DNA of 64,000 nucleotides, from NCBI RefSeq assembly GCF_007747995.1, contig NZ_CP036276.1, positions 1,851,001-1,915,000 on the forward strand, in the 5' to 3' direction. The notes beneath the pieces are model-generated. The model saw nothing but the letters and a program-made list of their open reading frames with translations, was not told the origin of the DNA and did not search any database. The first letter of the stretch is position 1. Each line of letters starts with the position of its first letter. Shown here piece by piece: positions 55,155 to 64,000 of the stretch. The DNA comes from Symmachiella dynata. GTDB taxonomy: Bacteria > Planctomycetota > Planctomycetia > Planctomycetales > Planctomycetaceae. Made by a program: the position numbers and the translations under genes.

Positions 55155-57062
55155 ATGAGCCTTGGTCCAATACTATCTGGCAGAATTCCCAACGGAATGG
55201 TTGCCTCCCGGCTCAACTCCAATATTCAAGAACAAACGCGCATGCTGGCGCAACTGCAAGAGCAGATCTCCAGCGGAGTGCAGTTTCAATTTGCCAGCGA
55301 AAGTCCCGCTGCAGCCATACGGACAATCACGCTGCAAAAGACCTTGGAGTTGCAGGCGCAAAACCAAACCAACGTGCAGACCTCTTCGTCGTTGTTGGCA
55401 GCCAGTGATCAGGGATTGGCCACTGTGTCCGACGCGCTCAATCAGGCCAAAGCGTTAATCGTGGCTGGCATCGGTGATTCCAGTACGCAGGCCGAACGGG
55501 ATGCCATGGCGTTGGAAGCGTCCAGCTTGAAAACACAAGTGCTCAACGCAGCCAACACACAATTCCGCGGGCGGTTCCTGTTTGGAGGGACCCAAACGGA
55601 ATCGCCGCCGTTTACTTCGCAAGACACCTTCGTGCGTTACAACGGCGACCAGTTCAATATCAATTCCTATGCCGACAACAACTTGTTGATCACCAATAAC
55701 CTGGATGGGCATTCCGCACTGGGAGCTCTGACCGAACCAGTCGGCACGGATATCGATCCGGTGCTCACGCTCGATACGCGGATCAGCAACCTGCAGGGCG
55801 GGCAGGGCGCCAACTTGGGGGATCTGACGATCACCCTCGACAACACCCCCGAGACGGTCACTGTCGATTTGAGCTCGGCTAAGACCATTAAAGATGTACA
55901 GGCGATTCTCGAAAATGCTTTCGCCGGACAACCCACAACGCTGACAGTCGCAATCAATGCCGCGCAAGATGGATTGGAATTGACGCCTTCGGCGGGCAAC
56001 ATTGAAGTGACTGAAGTGGGCGGAGGGACAACGGCCGCGCATTTAGGAATTGTGAGTGGCCCTGCAGCATCAGTCACCGGCGGCGATCTCGATCCGGCGA
56101 TTACGTTGGGAACGAATCTGGCCGACCTCAATGGAGGGACCGGCATTGGCGCCACCGCTGGCAATGGTTTGTCAATCACCAATGGCTACAAAACTCAAGT
56201 CGTCGATATTTCGGCAGCGGTGACCGTCGAGGACTTGTTGAATACGCTGGAATTGGCCGATTTGGATCTCGATGTGGGCATCAATGAGTCAGGGACCGGC
56301 TTGGCGATTTCCAGCCGACTGAGTGGTGCCGGCTTTTCGATTGGTGAGAACGGCGGCCAAAACGCCACCAACCTGGGCATTCGTACGACGCTGTCGAGCA
56401 CGTTATTAGCTGATTTCAACTTTGGGCAAGGTGTGCCGGTCGATGACGGTATCCCCTTAGAGATCCAACGACGCGACGGCACGACCTCCAGTATCGATCT
56501 GGCTGGTGCAAGGACTGTGCAGGACGTGTTGGATGCGATCAATGCGGAGCCGAATCTGACCGCAACGCTCAACACCGTCGGCAATGGGATCTCGATCGAT
56601 GATACCTCTGTCGGCGGCGATCCGCTGACCATCGAGAATACACCCTTGGCCGAAGCGCTCGGCGTCGTCGGGACGGAAGCGACCGGTCCCGGCACTCCGC
56701 TCGTGGGCAGCGACACGAATCAGCGGGAAGTACAGGGAAGTTTGACGATCCTCTCCAAATTGGAAACGGCATTACTCAATGGTGACGATAAGGAGTTGCA
56801 GCGACTCAACGAAATGCTGGATGAGGAACTGCGGCGAGTGAATTTGGCCCGCGGTGATGTGGGATCGCGATTGAAAGTGCTGGATGAGGTCGGCAATCGT
56901 CTCGCCGACCAGGAAGTACAAATTCGCGAAACATTGTCGCAAGAATACGAAGTCGACATCGCCGAAGTCATTACGAACATCGCTCAATTGCAGACCTACA
57001 TGCAGGCCTCCTATCAAATTTCGGCCTCAACATTGCAATTGAATCTGTTCTCATACATCTAA
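55155..57062 (+). CDS. flgL: Flagellar hook-associated protein 3 FlgL, enlarged
   Basis: 635 residues, about twice the usual length. The flagellin-like N-terminal (MSLGPILSGRIPNGMVASRL, LQEQISSGVQFQFASESPAAAI) and the C-terminal end (VQIRETLSQEYEVDIAEVITNIAQLQTYMQASYQISA) are typical of FlgL. Between them, about residues 204-510, are three units of roughly 95-105 residues like the flagellin hook IN motif, each ending in a stretch such as AKTIKDVQAILENAF, AVTVEDLLNTLELA and ARTVQDVLDAINAE. They should be extra surface domains at the hook-filament junction. The start is the family MSLGP; a GTG 60 bases upstream is less likely. Confidence 0.9.
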   Translation: MSLGPILSGRIPNGMVASRLNSNIQEQTRMLAQLQEQISSGVQFQFASESPAAAIRTITLQKTLELQAQNQTNVQTSSSLLAASDQGLATVSDALNQAKALIVAGIGDSSTQAERDAMALEASSLKTQVLNAANTQFRGRFLFGGTQTESPPFTSQDTFVRYNGDQFNINSYADNNLLITNNLDGHSALGALTEPVGTDIDPVLTLDTRISNLQGGQGANLGDLTITLDNTPETVTVDLSSAKTIKDVQAILENAFAGQPTTLTVAINAAQDGLELTPSAGNIEVTEVGGGTTAAHLGIVSGPAASVTGGDLDPAITLGTNLADLNGGTGIGATAGNGLSITNGYKTQVVDISAAVTVEDLLNTLELADLDLDVGINESGTGLAISSRLSGAGFSIGENGGQNATNLGIRTTLSSTLLADFNFGQGVPVDDGIPLEIQRRDGTTSSIDLAGARTVQDVLDAINAEPNLTATLNTVGNGISIDDTSVGGDPLTIENTPLAEALGVVGTEATGPGTPLVGSDTNQREVQGSLTILSKLETALLNGDDKELQRLNEMLDEELRRVNLARGDVGSRLKVLDEVGNRLADQEVQIRETLSQEYEVDIAEVITNIAQLQTYMQASYQISASTLQLNLFSYI

Positions 57063-57274
57063 CCGTCCGTCCGAAATGGCCTGCGGCGGTTGTTTCAAAA
57101 GTGCTCCCCTGTCGACTCGACAGCCCGCTAAATGCGATACCTGTTTTGAGAGCGATCTTAAAACACATTTTCTGGGAAAATGATCTTGTCGCAATGGGGG
57201 GCAATCGCGACACTACCGCCCCGAAAACCGAGCGCCTCTGAGCGCTGCGTGATCTTTGTGTTGGGTTGCCCCAC

Positions 57275-57829
57275 ATGTCCTGTCGAAAATTTTTGTTCCT
57301 GGCATTGATGCTACAAGCGTCCCTGACCGGCTGCGCGACGATGTCGCCCGTCCCGGCCGGCGGGCAGGTGTTTGTGCGCGGACAAAACGACGAGATGGTG
57401 TGGGAAAAAACGGTCGATGTGGTGCACGACTATTTCTACATCGAGCGTGAAAACCATTTCGATAATGTGATCGAGACACAGTACAAGGTCGGCGCCGGCC
57501 TGTTGGAGCCGTGGCAGCACGATAGCGTCGGATTCGAAAACCGATTGGAGAGTACCCTGCAGTCCATTCGGCGGAAGGCGTTTGTACATGTGACGCCGAC
57601 CGGAGATGGGTATCTGATCAGCGTGCAGGTGTACCGCGAACGGGAAGACGTGGCCAGCCAATCGCAAATGTCGCCCGGCGGAGCCACCTTCCGCCAGTAC
57701 ATCCCGCTACAACGGGAGTTGGAAATCGATTCGACCGACATCGCACGTGGTCGATGGATTCCCCTGGGCCGCGACCCAGAGCTTGAGCAAGAGATGCTAC
57801 AGTCTCTGCAGGTTCGCTTGTCCCGGTAG
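57275..57829 (+). CDS. Lipoprotein of unknown function
   Basis: 184 residues with a lipoprotein signal: basic start MSCRKFL, hydrophobic stretch, lipobox L-T-G-C (C about residue 19). The mature part (KTVDVVHDYFYIERENHF, VGFENRLESTLQSIRRKAFVHVTPTGDGYLISVQVYRE) is beta-rich and looks like a periplasmic or outer-membrane assembly domain; no named family. It lies 212 bases after flgL on the same strand, but a link to the flagellum is only positional. Confidence 0.72.
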   Translation: MSCRKFLFLALMLQASLTGCATMSPVPAGGQVFVRGQNDEMVWEKTVDVVHDYFYIERENHFDNVIETQYKVGAGLLEPWQHDSVGFENRLESTLQSIRRKAFVHVTPTGDGYLISVQVYREREDVASQSQMSPGGATFRQYIPLQRELEIDSTDIARGRWIPLGRDPELEQEMLQSLQVRLSR

Positions 57830-57855
57830 TCATCTGCTGGCAGTCGGAACATAAG

Positions 57856-57890
57856 TCCCAAACCGACGGCTTGCCGTCGTGCACGGCGTT
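57856..57890. repeat. Short palindromic repeat, CGACGGC family
   Basis: TCCCAAAC then CGACGGC-TT-GCCGTCG and GTGCACGGCGTT. Closest to the copy at 21896 over the first 24 bases. Confidence 0.65.
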
Positions 57891-58201
57891 GCTTCTCAAG
57901 CACGGTATTGCTTGTCGAGCAGAGTGACCAAATGATTTCCGACGTATAAAACATTCGGCCGAATCGTCCGCCGCCGATTTTCGAAATAGCCTCAGCACAC
58001 CTGAACATCCATAAGCCTCTCCGTACGAAAATTTGCGGAGGATGCAAGGCATTTGAGATGTTCGTAGCACAGAAGCTACAGGGCAACCGGCTGTTGCATA
58101 CCCCGTCGCTCCAATTGCGATGCCATAGCAGTGCCAGAGCATGCTCAACATTACGCACGAGTGTGCCAGTGCGAATTCAAAGGTGTGCGGTATCTGCGAA
58201 A

Positions 58202-58225
58202 CACTGGCAAAGCCAGTGGCACCCC
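58202..58225. repeat. Half of a twin-hairpin element, short stem
   Basis: CACTGGC, loop AAA, GCCAGTG, then GCACCCC. The stem is two bases shorter than in the other copies and the loop is AAA instead of the CTTGT type, so this is a diverged relative or subtype. Confidence 0.65.
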
Positions 58226-58466
58226 ACCCAATTAGCAAATCGTGACAAACAGCTAACCGGGTGGCAAAATGACCAGTGTGACGGGAAATTGCCGAAAATC
58301 GATCACAAAGTTCGCAACGAGGATTGACAGCCTTTTTGGACTCGGCCATACTTGGAATCAAGTTGAGACTGAGTCTCAGTATCTGCCCTGGCCCTGTTTT
58401 TTGGTGCCGTTGTTGGCTGGGTGTCAAGCAATTGTCGTTGTTGTTAACTCGATTAGGATTTCGGAT

Positions 58467-59486
58467 ATGCTTCCAAAACGTGTTTCGCCAAATCGTCGCA
58501 ACGGGTTTACTCTCATTGAGTTACTGGTTGTGATCGCCATCATCGCCATACTGATTTCGCTGTTGCTCCCCGCAGTGCAGCAGGCACGCGAAGCCGCGCG
58601 GCGGACACAATGTCGCAATAATCTCAAGCAAATCGGCTTGGCTTTGCACAACTATCTCGACGTCAACCGGGCGTTTCCGCCGGCATTCTCCCTCGGCAAC
58701 GGTCCGGGGGGGCAGTGGTCGTTGCATGCCCGCATTCTGCCGTACATCGACGGCGTGAATCTCTACCAGACTGCCGATTTGGAGCAGTCCTATACTGCGG
58801 GGACTGCTCCTGCCAACGTACGGGTCGCTACGTATCTGTGTCCCAGTGATATCAACGACAAGCCTCGCGGCAGCGATTATTATCCCACGTCGTACGGGTA
58901 CAACGGCGGGACCTATACCGTTTTTACGCACAGCAGCGACACAGTGGTGGTCGGCTCGGATACGTATATTCTGGGGGGGCAGCTGAGTGATGGTTCGTTT
59001 GGGCCGAATAGCAACACCAAGATCAGAGATTTCACGGACGGCACGAGCAACACGCTCTGTTTTGCGGAAGTGAAGGCGTTTACGCCTTATATTCGTGATG
59101 GTTTGGATGGGCCGGCAGCCGCTCCGACGGACTTGTCAGTTCTCACTGCAGGTGATTTCAAGGCCGACACCGGGCATACGGAGTGGGTCGATGGCCGCGT
59201 GCATCAGACCGGGTTCACCACGGTCTTCACGCCCAATGCGATCACGCCGATCACCGACGGGACCGATTCAGCTGAGAGTGGCGACTTCACATCGTGTCGC
59301 GAAGGGAAGACCCCCTGCGTGGGTGAGCCCGTCCGTGCAGCGGTCACCGCTCGTAGTTATCACACCGGGATGGTCTTGACCTTGTTGATGGATGGCTCGG
59401 CGCGCTCGGTCAGCGAAAACATCAGCCTGTTCACATGGCGCGACTTATCGACCCGTGCCGGTGGCGAAATCCTCGGTGAGTTTTAA
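58467..59486 (+). CDS. DUF1559 protein with pilin-like N-terminus
   Basis: 339 residues. The N-terminal prepilin-type signal is [20 protein letters not shown] with the G-F-T-L-I-E cleavage site and conserved Glu5; the DUF1559 start [30 protein letters not shown] follows. The long beta-rich domain has [18 protein letters not shown] and the H-x-G-G type end ([23 protein letters not shown]). The family is expanded hugely in planctomycetes, where members may form pseudopili. The ATG lies 198 bases inside the longest frame and gives the canonical start. Confidence 0.9.
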   Translation: MLPKRVSPNRRNGFTLIELLVVIAIIAILISLLLPAVQQAREAARRTQCRNNLKQIGLALHNYLDVNRAFPPAFSLGNGPGGQWSLHARILPYIDGVNLYQTADLEQSYTAGTAPANVRVATYLCPSDINDKPRGSDYYPTSYGYNGGTYTVFTHSSDTVVVGSDTYILGGQLSDGSFGPNSNTKIRDFTDGTSNTLCFAEVKAFTPYIRDGLDGPAAAPTDLSVLTAGDFKADTGHTEWVDGRVHQTGFTTVFTPNAITPITDGTDSAESGDFTSCREGKTPCVGEPVRAAVTARSYHTGMVLTLLMDGSARSVSENISLFTWRDLSTRAGGEILGEF

Positions 59487-59591
59487 GGGGTGACGGCAGA
59501 ACATGCTGGCAGCGCAAATCGGCGGTGCGAAAATGTCGGTGCGGCGATTGCGTTCTGTCGATTCTCCGGCGAAGAAAACTGCCAGTCAAAC

Positions 59592-59619
59592 TTGCTTTTG
59601 GCCCGTATTTGCTTATCAT
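59592..59619 (+). promoter_or_regulatory. Putative sigma-70-type promoter for tRNA-Ser
   Basis: TTGCTT, a 16-base spacer, then TATCAT. The -10 box ends 38 bases before the mature tRNA, a sensible distance for a tRNA leader. By eye only. Confidence 0.4.
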
Positions 59620-59657
59620 CACTGTGAGTTGCGACTCAGCGCGTTGTGACTCCATCG

Positions 59658-59746
59658 GGAGAGATGGCTGAGTGGTCGAAAGCGCCGGTTTGCTAAACCG
59701 GTGAACCCAGCAATGGGTTCCGCAGGTTCGAATCCTGTTCTCTCCG
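59658..59746 (+). tRNA. tRNA-Ser (anticodon GCU)
   Basis: 89 bases, typical of class II serine tRNA with a long variable arm. The acceptor stem GGAGAGA pairs with TCTCTCC and the discriminator is G. The anticodon stem is CCGGT/ACCGG with loop TTGCTAA, anticodon GCT at 59692-59694, reading AGC/AGU. The T arm has GGTTCGAATCC. The variable arm (GAACCCAGCAATGGGTTC) forms its own stem. CCA is not encoded, so a nucleotidyltransferase must add it. Confidence 0.97.
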
Positions 59747-59751
59747 CCTTG

Positions 59752-59798
59752 TAAAAAGCCGCAGGTCACTCTGTTGTGAGTGGTTTGCGGCTTTTTTT
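59752..59798 (+). terminator. Rho-independent terminator after tRNA-Ser
   Basis: AAAAAGCCGCA, a partly paired inner part with CACTC ... GAGTG, then TGCGGCTTTTTTT. Stem plus a seven-T run five bases after the tRNA. Confidence 0.9.
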
Positions 59799-60161
59799 GC
59801 GCCCCGCCTGGCTTGGCGGAGCGGCGCACTCTTCCCCTTGAGGTCTGTGGGCCTCCGTCATGGGGTGTACAAACCACTGGTTTCCGCGTGGAGGGTAGCT
59901 GGTGTGGATTCAATGTGATTCTAGTTGTGTGTTCACATTGACTCTATTCTTTGAGGTGCTGCTCTCTGCTGTTAACTTGCTTGTGTTTCGTAAGTCGCTT
60001 ACCAGTATGGATATATGGTGTATGCGTGTCTGTGGGGCGTCGATTGGCATGCCAAATGCTTTATGTCATTGAAGTCTCAAAACGAATTGAGAGCAACAAG
60101 GCAATCAAAACGAACCGCGGCTGTTGCCGGGTTTCGGAACATCCAATCGAAAGGGGTAGTT
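59799..60161. other. Upstream region of the GGY/GGF repeat protein gene
   Basis: 363 bp. CCGCCTGGCTTGGCGG at about 59805-59820 is a small hairpin. AT-rich around 59925-59960. The AAAGGGG at about 60150 is the ribosome site of the next gene. An upstream open frame from 60015 lacks coding character. Confidence 0.5.
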
Positions 60162-60503
60162 ATGAAAGTTTTAGCAAAAGCCGCAGTTTTGGCATTGGTC
60201 GTGGGTGCGGGGCTGTTTGTCACCGATCAGGTTTCGGCGGAACAAAATGAGATTCGTCTCGCCAGCTCACACGGTCACCGGGGTGGATTTCGCGGTGGAT
60301 ACCGTGGCGGTTATCGCGGCGGGTTTCGTGGGGGCTACGGTCATGCCTATCGGGGCGGATATCGCGGCGGGTTCCGTGGTGGGTACCGTGGCGGATTTCG
60401 AGGGGGTTACGGCGGTGGATTTCGCGGTGGATACCGCGGCGGATTCCGTGGTGGTTACGGTGGGTCCTACTACGGTGGATACGGTAGTGCTTACTGTGAC
60501 TAG
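60162..60503 (+). CDS. Secreted Gly/Tyr/Arg repeat protein
   Basis: 113 residues. Signal peptide 1-26 (AVLALVVGAGLFVTDQVSA), a short linker EQNEIRLASSHGH, then about 15 tandem units of RGGY/RGGF with one GHAY break and a SYYGGYGSAYCD end. No globular domain is possible. Such proteins could coat the surface or bind polyanions by the arginines; some resemble RNA-binding RGG tracts or animal glycine-rich structural proteins. AAGGGG before the ATG supports translation. The DNA repeats use several codons, so the tract is not very young. Confidence 0.83.
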   Translation: MKVLAKAAVLALVVGAGLFVTDQVSAEQNEIRLASSHGHRGGFRGGYRGGYRGGFRGGYGHAYRGGYRGGFRGGYRGGFRGGYGGGFRGGYRGGFRGGYGGSYYGGYGSAYCD

Positions 60504-60663
60504 TCACACCAAGTAGCCGACCAATTTCCGGCAGGGGAGCGCACGGGGTTTTGGTATCGCCACGCTGCGATGCTGAAGCCTCGATTGCGACTCCAGGCCG
60601 AAGCTTGCTGCTAGGTTTAGCAGCGTTCTTAACAGTCACTCATCAACTCAAAAGGGCAAAGCG

Positions 60664-61245
60664 ATGTCCACGCGTATCCGTGTCTTCATGTTCTTCGCCA
60701 TCGGCCACATGGCGTTGGTCGCGCTGGGGATGGCTCATATCGGCGTGTTGCCGACGACGACGATTCCCGGCAAGGCGCTCCGCGTGTATACGGGGGTTTC
60801 CGGGGCAGACAAAGGTTACGGATTCTTTGCGCCGGGCGTGCGGCATCAGGAACGAGCGGTGTTCTTGATGACCGACGCTGAGGGGCGGCAATGGGAAGGG
60901 GACCTGGGTTTCGGGGAATCCGCGGAAGCCAACTTGCGTTTGGGGAGCACGGCAAATGTACTACGCGAGGTCGATGATGAAACGGCTTTCCACTTCATGC
61001 GTTCGATGGCGGCCAAGATGTTCCAGCGACATCCAACGGCGCAGACAATTAAAGTTCAGGTGCAAGCCTATGGAATCAAACTTCCCGGCACGTCCAATGG
61101 GGTGCCGGCGATCGATTTTCCTACGATGGCTGAATTTCGCAGCGGGCAACAGCCGGAGTGGATCGACCTTTATTCATTGACCTTTCAAGCGGACGAAGCG
61201 GGGCAAACCGTCGCTGTTTTAGATAATCAGGGGATGCTGAAATGA
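60664..61245 (+). CDS. Membrane-anchored partner of the HTTM protein
   Basis: 193 residues. One N-terminal membrane segment (about 7-28) and a soluble domain with no recognised family (YGFFAPGVRHQERAVFLMTDAEGRQW, ETAFHFMRSMAAKMFQ, TIKVQVQAYGIKLP). It overlaps the HTTM gene by four bases (ATGA), so the two should be made together. Such small partners are common next to HTTM genes in planctomycetes as far as I recall; the job is unknown. Confidence 0.75.
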   Translation: MSTRIRVFMFFAIGHMALVALGMAHIGVLPTTTIPGKALRVYTGVSGADKGYGFFAPGVRHQERAVFLMTDAEGRQWEGDLGFGESAEANLRLGSTANVLREVDDETAFHFMRSMAAKMFQRHPTAQTIKVQVQAYGIKLPGTSNGVPAIDFPTMAEFRSGQQPEWIDLYSLTFQADEAGQTVAVLDNQGMLK

Positions 61246-62225
61246 TTGAGCGTGAAACCATAAAACGTGGCGGCCGGCGGGTCGCAGCTGCGATGACTGA
61301 ATTCTTCACGGCACCCGCCTCGGCAAAACCGTTGGCCGTGTTTCGCATCGGATTGGCAACGGTGTTGTTGGCGCAGGCCTTTTCCTTGGCGGCAAATGTC
61401 ACCGATCTGTTTGGGCGCGAGGGGTTGATTCAATGGGACGTCACCTACGACGGGACAGACCGCTCTGCGATGGCCTGGGCCTATCCGCATCTGAGTTGGT
61501 TTGACGGGCTGTTTGCCGCACTGGGCTTGAGCGAGTCGACCGGGGTGTATGTGATGTTTTCGCTGTATGTCACGTCCTTGGTGTTTTTGCTGGTGGGTTT
61601 CAAAACCCGCGCCGCGTGCATTGCGACGTTTGCATTGCAATTGATTCTGTCGAATAGCAGTCCGGCAACCGTTTATGGCGTCGATTCGTTTGCCCGCGTG
61701 TCGTTGTTTTATGCCCTGTGGATGCCGTTGGGAGCGGTCTATTCGATCGATGCGATCCTGCAGCGCGGCGGAGCGGTGAACTCGTCAGCGGCGCGGATTG
61801 GCCTGCGGTTCCTGCAGTTGCATATGGCACTGATGTATCTGGCGTCGGGGATTGGAAAAGGGATGGGCGCGCAATGGTGGAACGGCGAAGCAATCTGGCG
61901 AGCGGTGACGATGCCGGAACTCGCGCAATACGACATGTTGTGGTTGGCCAATTATCCGTGGTTGCCAATTTTCTTGGGTTGGGCGACGGTGATTTTAGAG
62001 GTGGTCTACATTGCTGCTGTCTGTAGTCGTCGCACGCGGCTACCGATCGTTTTGGCGGTGATTAGCATGCACGTGGGCATCGCACTGTTTTTGGGGCTGG
62101 TGTCGTTCGCGTCGCTGATGATCGTGCTCAACGTTTCGGCCTTTCTCATTCCCTCGGAACCGACCGGTTTGAAGCAAACCGCTGCCTCGTTTGACCCGCA
62201 ATCAATGGTCGCCGTAGCGGCTTAA
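61242..62225 (+). CDS. HTTM (vitamin-K carboxylase-like) membrane protein
   Basis: 327 residues with many membrane segments. The HTTM family marks are PLAVFRIGLATVLL, FGREGLIQWDVTY and LRFLQLHMALMYLASGIGKGMGAQWWNGEAIW, the last near the carboxylase lysine region of the eukaryotic relative. Bacterial HTTM proteins are of uncertain function; some may be oxidoreductases or carboxylases without vitamin K. It is translationally coupled to the upstream small gene. Confidence 0.88.
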   Translation: MIERETIKRGGRRVAAAMTEFFTAPASAKPLAVFRIGLATVLLAQAFSLAANVTDLFGREGLIQWDVTYDGTDRSAMAWAYPHLSWFDGLFAALGLSESTGVYVMFSLYVTSLVFLLVGFKTRAACIATFALQLILSNSSPATVYGVDSFARVSLFYALWMPLGAVYSIDAILQRGGAVNSSAARIGLRFLQLHMALMYLASGIGKGMGAQWWNGEAIWRAVTMPELAQYDMLWLANYPWLPIFLGWATVILEVVYIAAVCSRRTRLPIVLAVISMHVGIALFLGLVSFASLMIVLNVSAFLIPSEPTGLKQTAASFDPQSMVAVAA

Positions 62226-62337
62226 TGCAGCGGGGAAGGGTGAGGCGTTTGTGCCGCGGCGACATCGTGCGTAGAATCAGAAGCATGACCGTGAGGCGTT
62301 CGCGCCGTTGGCCCGATGTTTCTGAGGATGACACACG

Positions 62338-63756
62338 ATGTTGCGAATCTTGTTTTTCGTGGGATGTTTGACCGTTGGTTTCGCAAGCACACTGTCGGCT
62401 GCGGAGGCGCCGCCGAATATTGTATTGATCATGGCTGACGATCTCGGCTATGGCGAACTGGGGTGTTACGGCCAAAAAATCATCCGCACGCCGAACATCG
62501 ACCGGTTGGCGGCCGAAGGAATGCGATTCACGCAGTGTTACTCCGGCAGCCCGGTCTGCGCGCCGTCACGGTGTGTGTTGATGACGGGCAAGCACACGGG
62601 GCACTCGTTTATTCGCAACAACAGGGCGACCAAGCCGGAAGGGCAATGGCCGATGGACGCCGCCGAATTGACGGTGGCTGAGTTGCTCAAAGCGCAAGGC
62701 TACGCCACGGCGGCGATTGGCAAATGGGGGCTGGGTATGGTCGATACGCCCGGCGATCCCAACCGGCAAGGCTTTGATTTGTTCTTTGGTTTCAATTGCC
62801 AAACCCATGCACACAATCATTATCCGGTGTATCTGCGGCGCAACGATCAGCGGGTGGAACTGGAAGGCAACACCCGTAGCCTGACCGGCAAGCAGTATTC
62901 GCAGGATCTGTTTATTGACGAAGGGCTGCAATTCATTCGCGCGCATCGCGAACAGCCGTTTTTCTTATACCTGCCATTCGCTGTTCCACATTTGTCGATT
63001 CAAGTCCCCGAAGAATCTCTGGCGGAATATACCGACGAGATTCGCGAAGAGGACTACATCCACAAGGGGTATCTTAAGCACCCCGCGCCGCGAGCGGGGT
63101 ATGCCGCGATGGTGACACACATGGATCGGGGCATGGGGCAAATCATGGAATTGCTCAAAGAGTTGAAGCTCGACGACAACACGCTGGTAATTTTCACGTC
63201 GGACAATGGGCCGACTTACAATCGGCTCGGTGGTTCAGATTCCGACTTCTTCCATTCCGCCGGACAGTTCCGCGGATTGAAGGGCAGTGTCTATGAAGGG
63301 GGAATCCGCGTACCGCTCGTCGCCCGCTGGCCGGGACATATTGCTGCGGGAACCGTGAGCGATCATCTCTGCGCGCTGTGGGATATGTTGCCGACATTGA
63401 TGGACGTTGTCGGAGCCGGCGAAAAAACGCCGACTGATATCGACGGCATCAGTTTGGCGCCCACTTTGTTGGCTGGTGGTGATCAACCCGTGCATGACCA
63501 TCTGTATTGGGAATTCGCCGCCTACCGTGGACAACAGGCAGTTCGCTGGGGCCGGTGGAAGGGGGTGCGGCAGAATATGTTTCAGGGAAATCTGGCGATC
63601 GAACTCTATGATCTTCAAAACGATCCCGGTGAATCGAATGACGTGGCCGCTGAGCATCCGGAGGTGGTGAAAAAAATCGAGCAGCTCATGCAGTCACAGC
63701 GGACTGTCTCGGCAGCGTTTCCCTTCCCACAACTCGACGGGGATACGGCCCCGTAA
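62338..63756 (+). CDS. Secreted one-cysteine sulfatase (arylsulfatase type)
   Basis: 472 residues with a Sec signal peptide (1-21). The type-I sulfatase signature C-A-P-S-R (C74) is the site of formylglycine formation. Metal ligands are in [20 protein letters not shown], and further conserved parts are [13 protein letters not shown] and a [21 protein letters not shown] stretch. It would remove sulfate esters from polysaccharides outside the cytoplasm, as in other planctomycetes that live on sulfated algal polymers. No maturase gene (formylglycine-generating or anSME) is in the window. Confidence 0.93.
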   Translation: MLRILFFVGCLTVGFASTLSAAEAPPNIVLIMADDLGYGELGCYGQKIIRTPNIDRLAAEGMRFTQCYSGSPVCAPSRCVLMTGKHTGHSFIRNNRATKPEGQWPMDAAELTVAELLKAQGYATAAIGKWGLGMVDTPGDPNRQGFDLFFGFNCQTHAHNHYPVYLRRNDQRVELEGNTRSLTGKQYSQDLFIDEGLQFIRAHREQPFFLYLPFAVPHLSIQVPEESLAEYTDEIREEDYIHKGYLKHPAPRAGYAAMVTHMDRGMGQIMELLKELKLDDNTLVIFTSDNGPTYNRLGGSDSDFFHSAGQFRGLKGSVYEGGIRVPLVARWPGHIAAGTVSDHLCALWDMLPTLMDVVGAGEKTPTDIDGISLAPTLLAGGDQPVHDHLYWEFAAYRGQQAVRWGRWKGVRQNMFQGNLAIELYDLQNDPGESNDVAAEHPEVVKKIEQLMQSQRTVSAAFPFPQLDGDTAP

Positions 63757-63787
63757 ACGCCCTCTAAAACAACGTTAGGACCTGCGG

Positions 63788-64000
63788 ATGCCTCAAGCGG
63801 TTCAGAGTGGTGAGGATCGGTCTCCTGCGGCACAGCGGCCGACGAATGTGCGGTTGCTCGTCGTGATCATCGCAGCGGCAACGTCGGTGTTGTTGTATCT
63901 CGATCGGTTTTGCGTCAGCTTTGCGGCGGATTATATCAAGGAGGATTTGCACCTCACGCAGGAGCAGGTGGGGTATTTTCTGAGCGCCTTCTTTTTCTCA
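63788..64000 (+). CDS. MFS transporter, N-terminal part (runs off the right edge)
   Basis: 71 residues in the window: a polar start, a first membrane segment (about 21-37, VRLLVVIIAAATSVLLYL), the motif DRFCVSFAADYIKEDLHLTQEQVG and the start of the second segment. This is the beginning of a major facilitator of the hexuronate/phthalate type (DRxxxS...L.L). It lies 31 bases after the sulfatase and may export or import its products. Substrate unknown. Confidence 0.85.
   Translation, partial: MPQAVQSGEDRSPAAQRPTNVRLLVVIIAAATSVLLYLDRFCVSFAADYIKEDLHLTQEQVGYFLSAFFFS

Larger units (their letters stand above)
57830..58466. other. Long intergenic region with repeat fragments
   Basis: 637 bp. It holds the CGACGGC-type repeat (57856-57890), a half hairpin of the twin-hairpin family at 58202-58225, and a possible degenerate left half at 58119-58140. 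An open frame from 58269 leads into the DUF1559 gene but its first 66 codons lack a signal or pilin character. No gene is seen. Confidence 0.55.

Overview
The window reads as a chromosomal segment of a planctomycete. The evidence is a DUF1549/DUF1553 cytochrome protein with a PSCyt1-type haem site, a DUF1559 protein with a pilin-like N-terminus, a lysine/alanine histone H1-like protein, a one-cysteine sulfatase, ThuA-like, HTTM and FG-GAP proteins, and a flagellar cluster ordered flgF-flgG-flgA-flgH-flgI-flgJ-flgN-flgK-flgL. I cannot name the genus from sequence alone.

Layout. 0-9 kb: partial Gfo/Idh/MocA oxidoreductase, rhomboid protease, two copies of one IS4-type insertion sequence, the cytochrome protein, xylose isomerase and the H1-like protein. 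9-18 kb: a TIM-barrel isomerase, cardiolipin synthase, a two-domain alpha/beta hydrolase and several membrane or TPR proteins of unknown role. 18-27 kb: a different IS4-type element, then YceH-like, ThuA-like, XdhC-like, thioredoxin-TPR, malate dehydrogenase, and a lipoprotein amidase overlapping a serine-less hydrolase-like gene. 27-36 kb: an FG-GAP protein, SppA peptidase, secreted proteins, a frameshifted gene, a double-LCCL protein and an SGNH hydrolase. 36-44.7 kb: an accessory stretch with small unknown genes, hairpin arrays, heptamer tandem arrays that touch stop codons, and a REP-associated tyrosine transposase (RAYT) between inverted repeats. 45-57 kb: an ECF sigma factor, a sugar isomerase-like gene and the nine-gene flagellar run. 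57-64 kb: a lipoprotein, the DUF1559 protein, tRNA-Ser(GCU), a GGY/GGF repeat protein, an HTTM protein with a partner, a sulfatase and the start of an MFS transporter.

The most unusual signal is a dispersed intergenic element made of two inward-facing hairpins with inverted ends (GGGTGCC ... GGCACCC). Three copies, after removing an IS from one, are each exactly 106 bp with almost unrelated cores. All three complete insertion sequences in the window, of two different types, sit inside hairpins of this family. Each has duplicated the same 5-base hairpin loop (CTTGT, CTCGT, or GCAAG, which is CTTGC on the other strand). The loop therefore behaves as a landing pad for at least two transposase types. 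A second theme is loss of the nucleophile serine in alpha/beta-hydrolase-like domains of three genes, where the elbow reads G-x-G-[ED]-[GA]. Both observations come from reading the sequence directly; database novelty was not tested.
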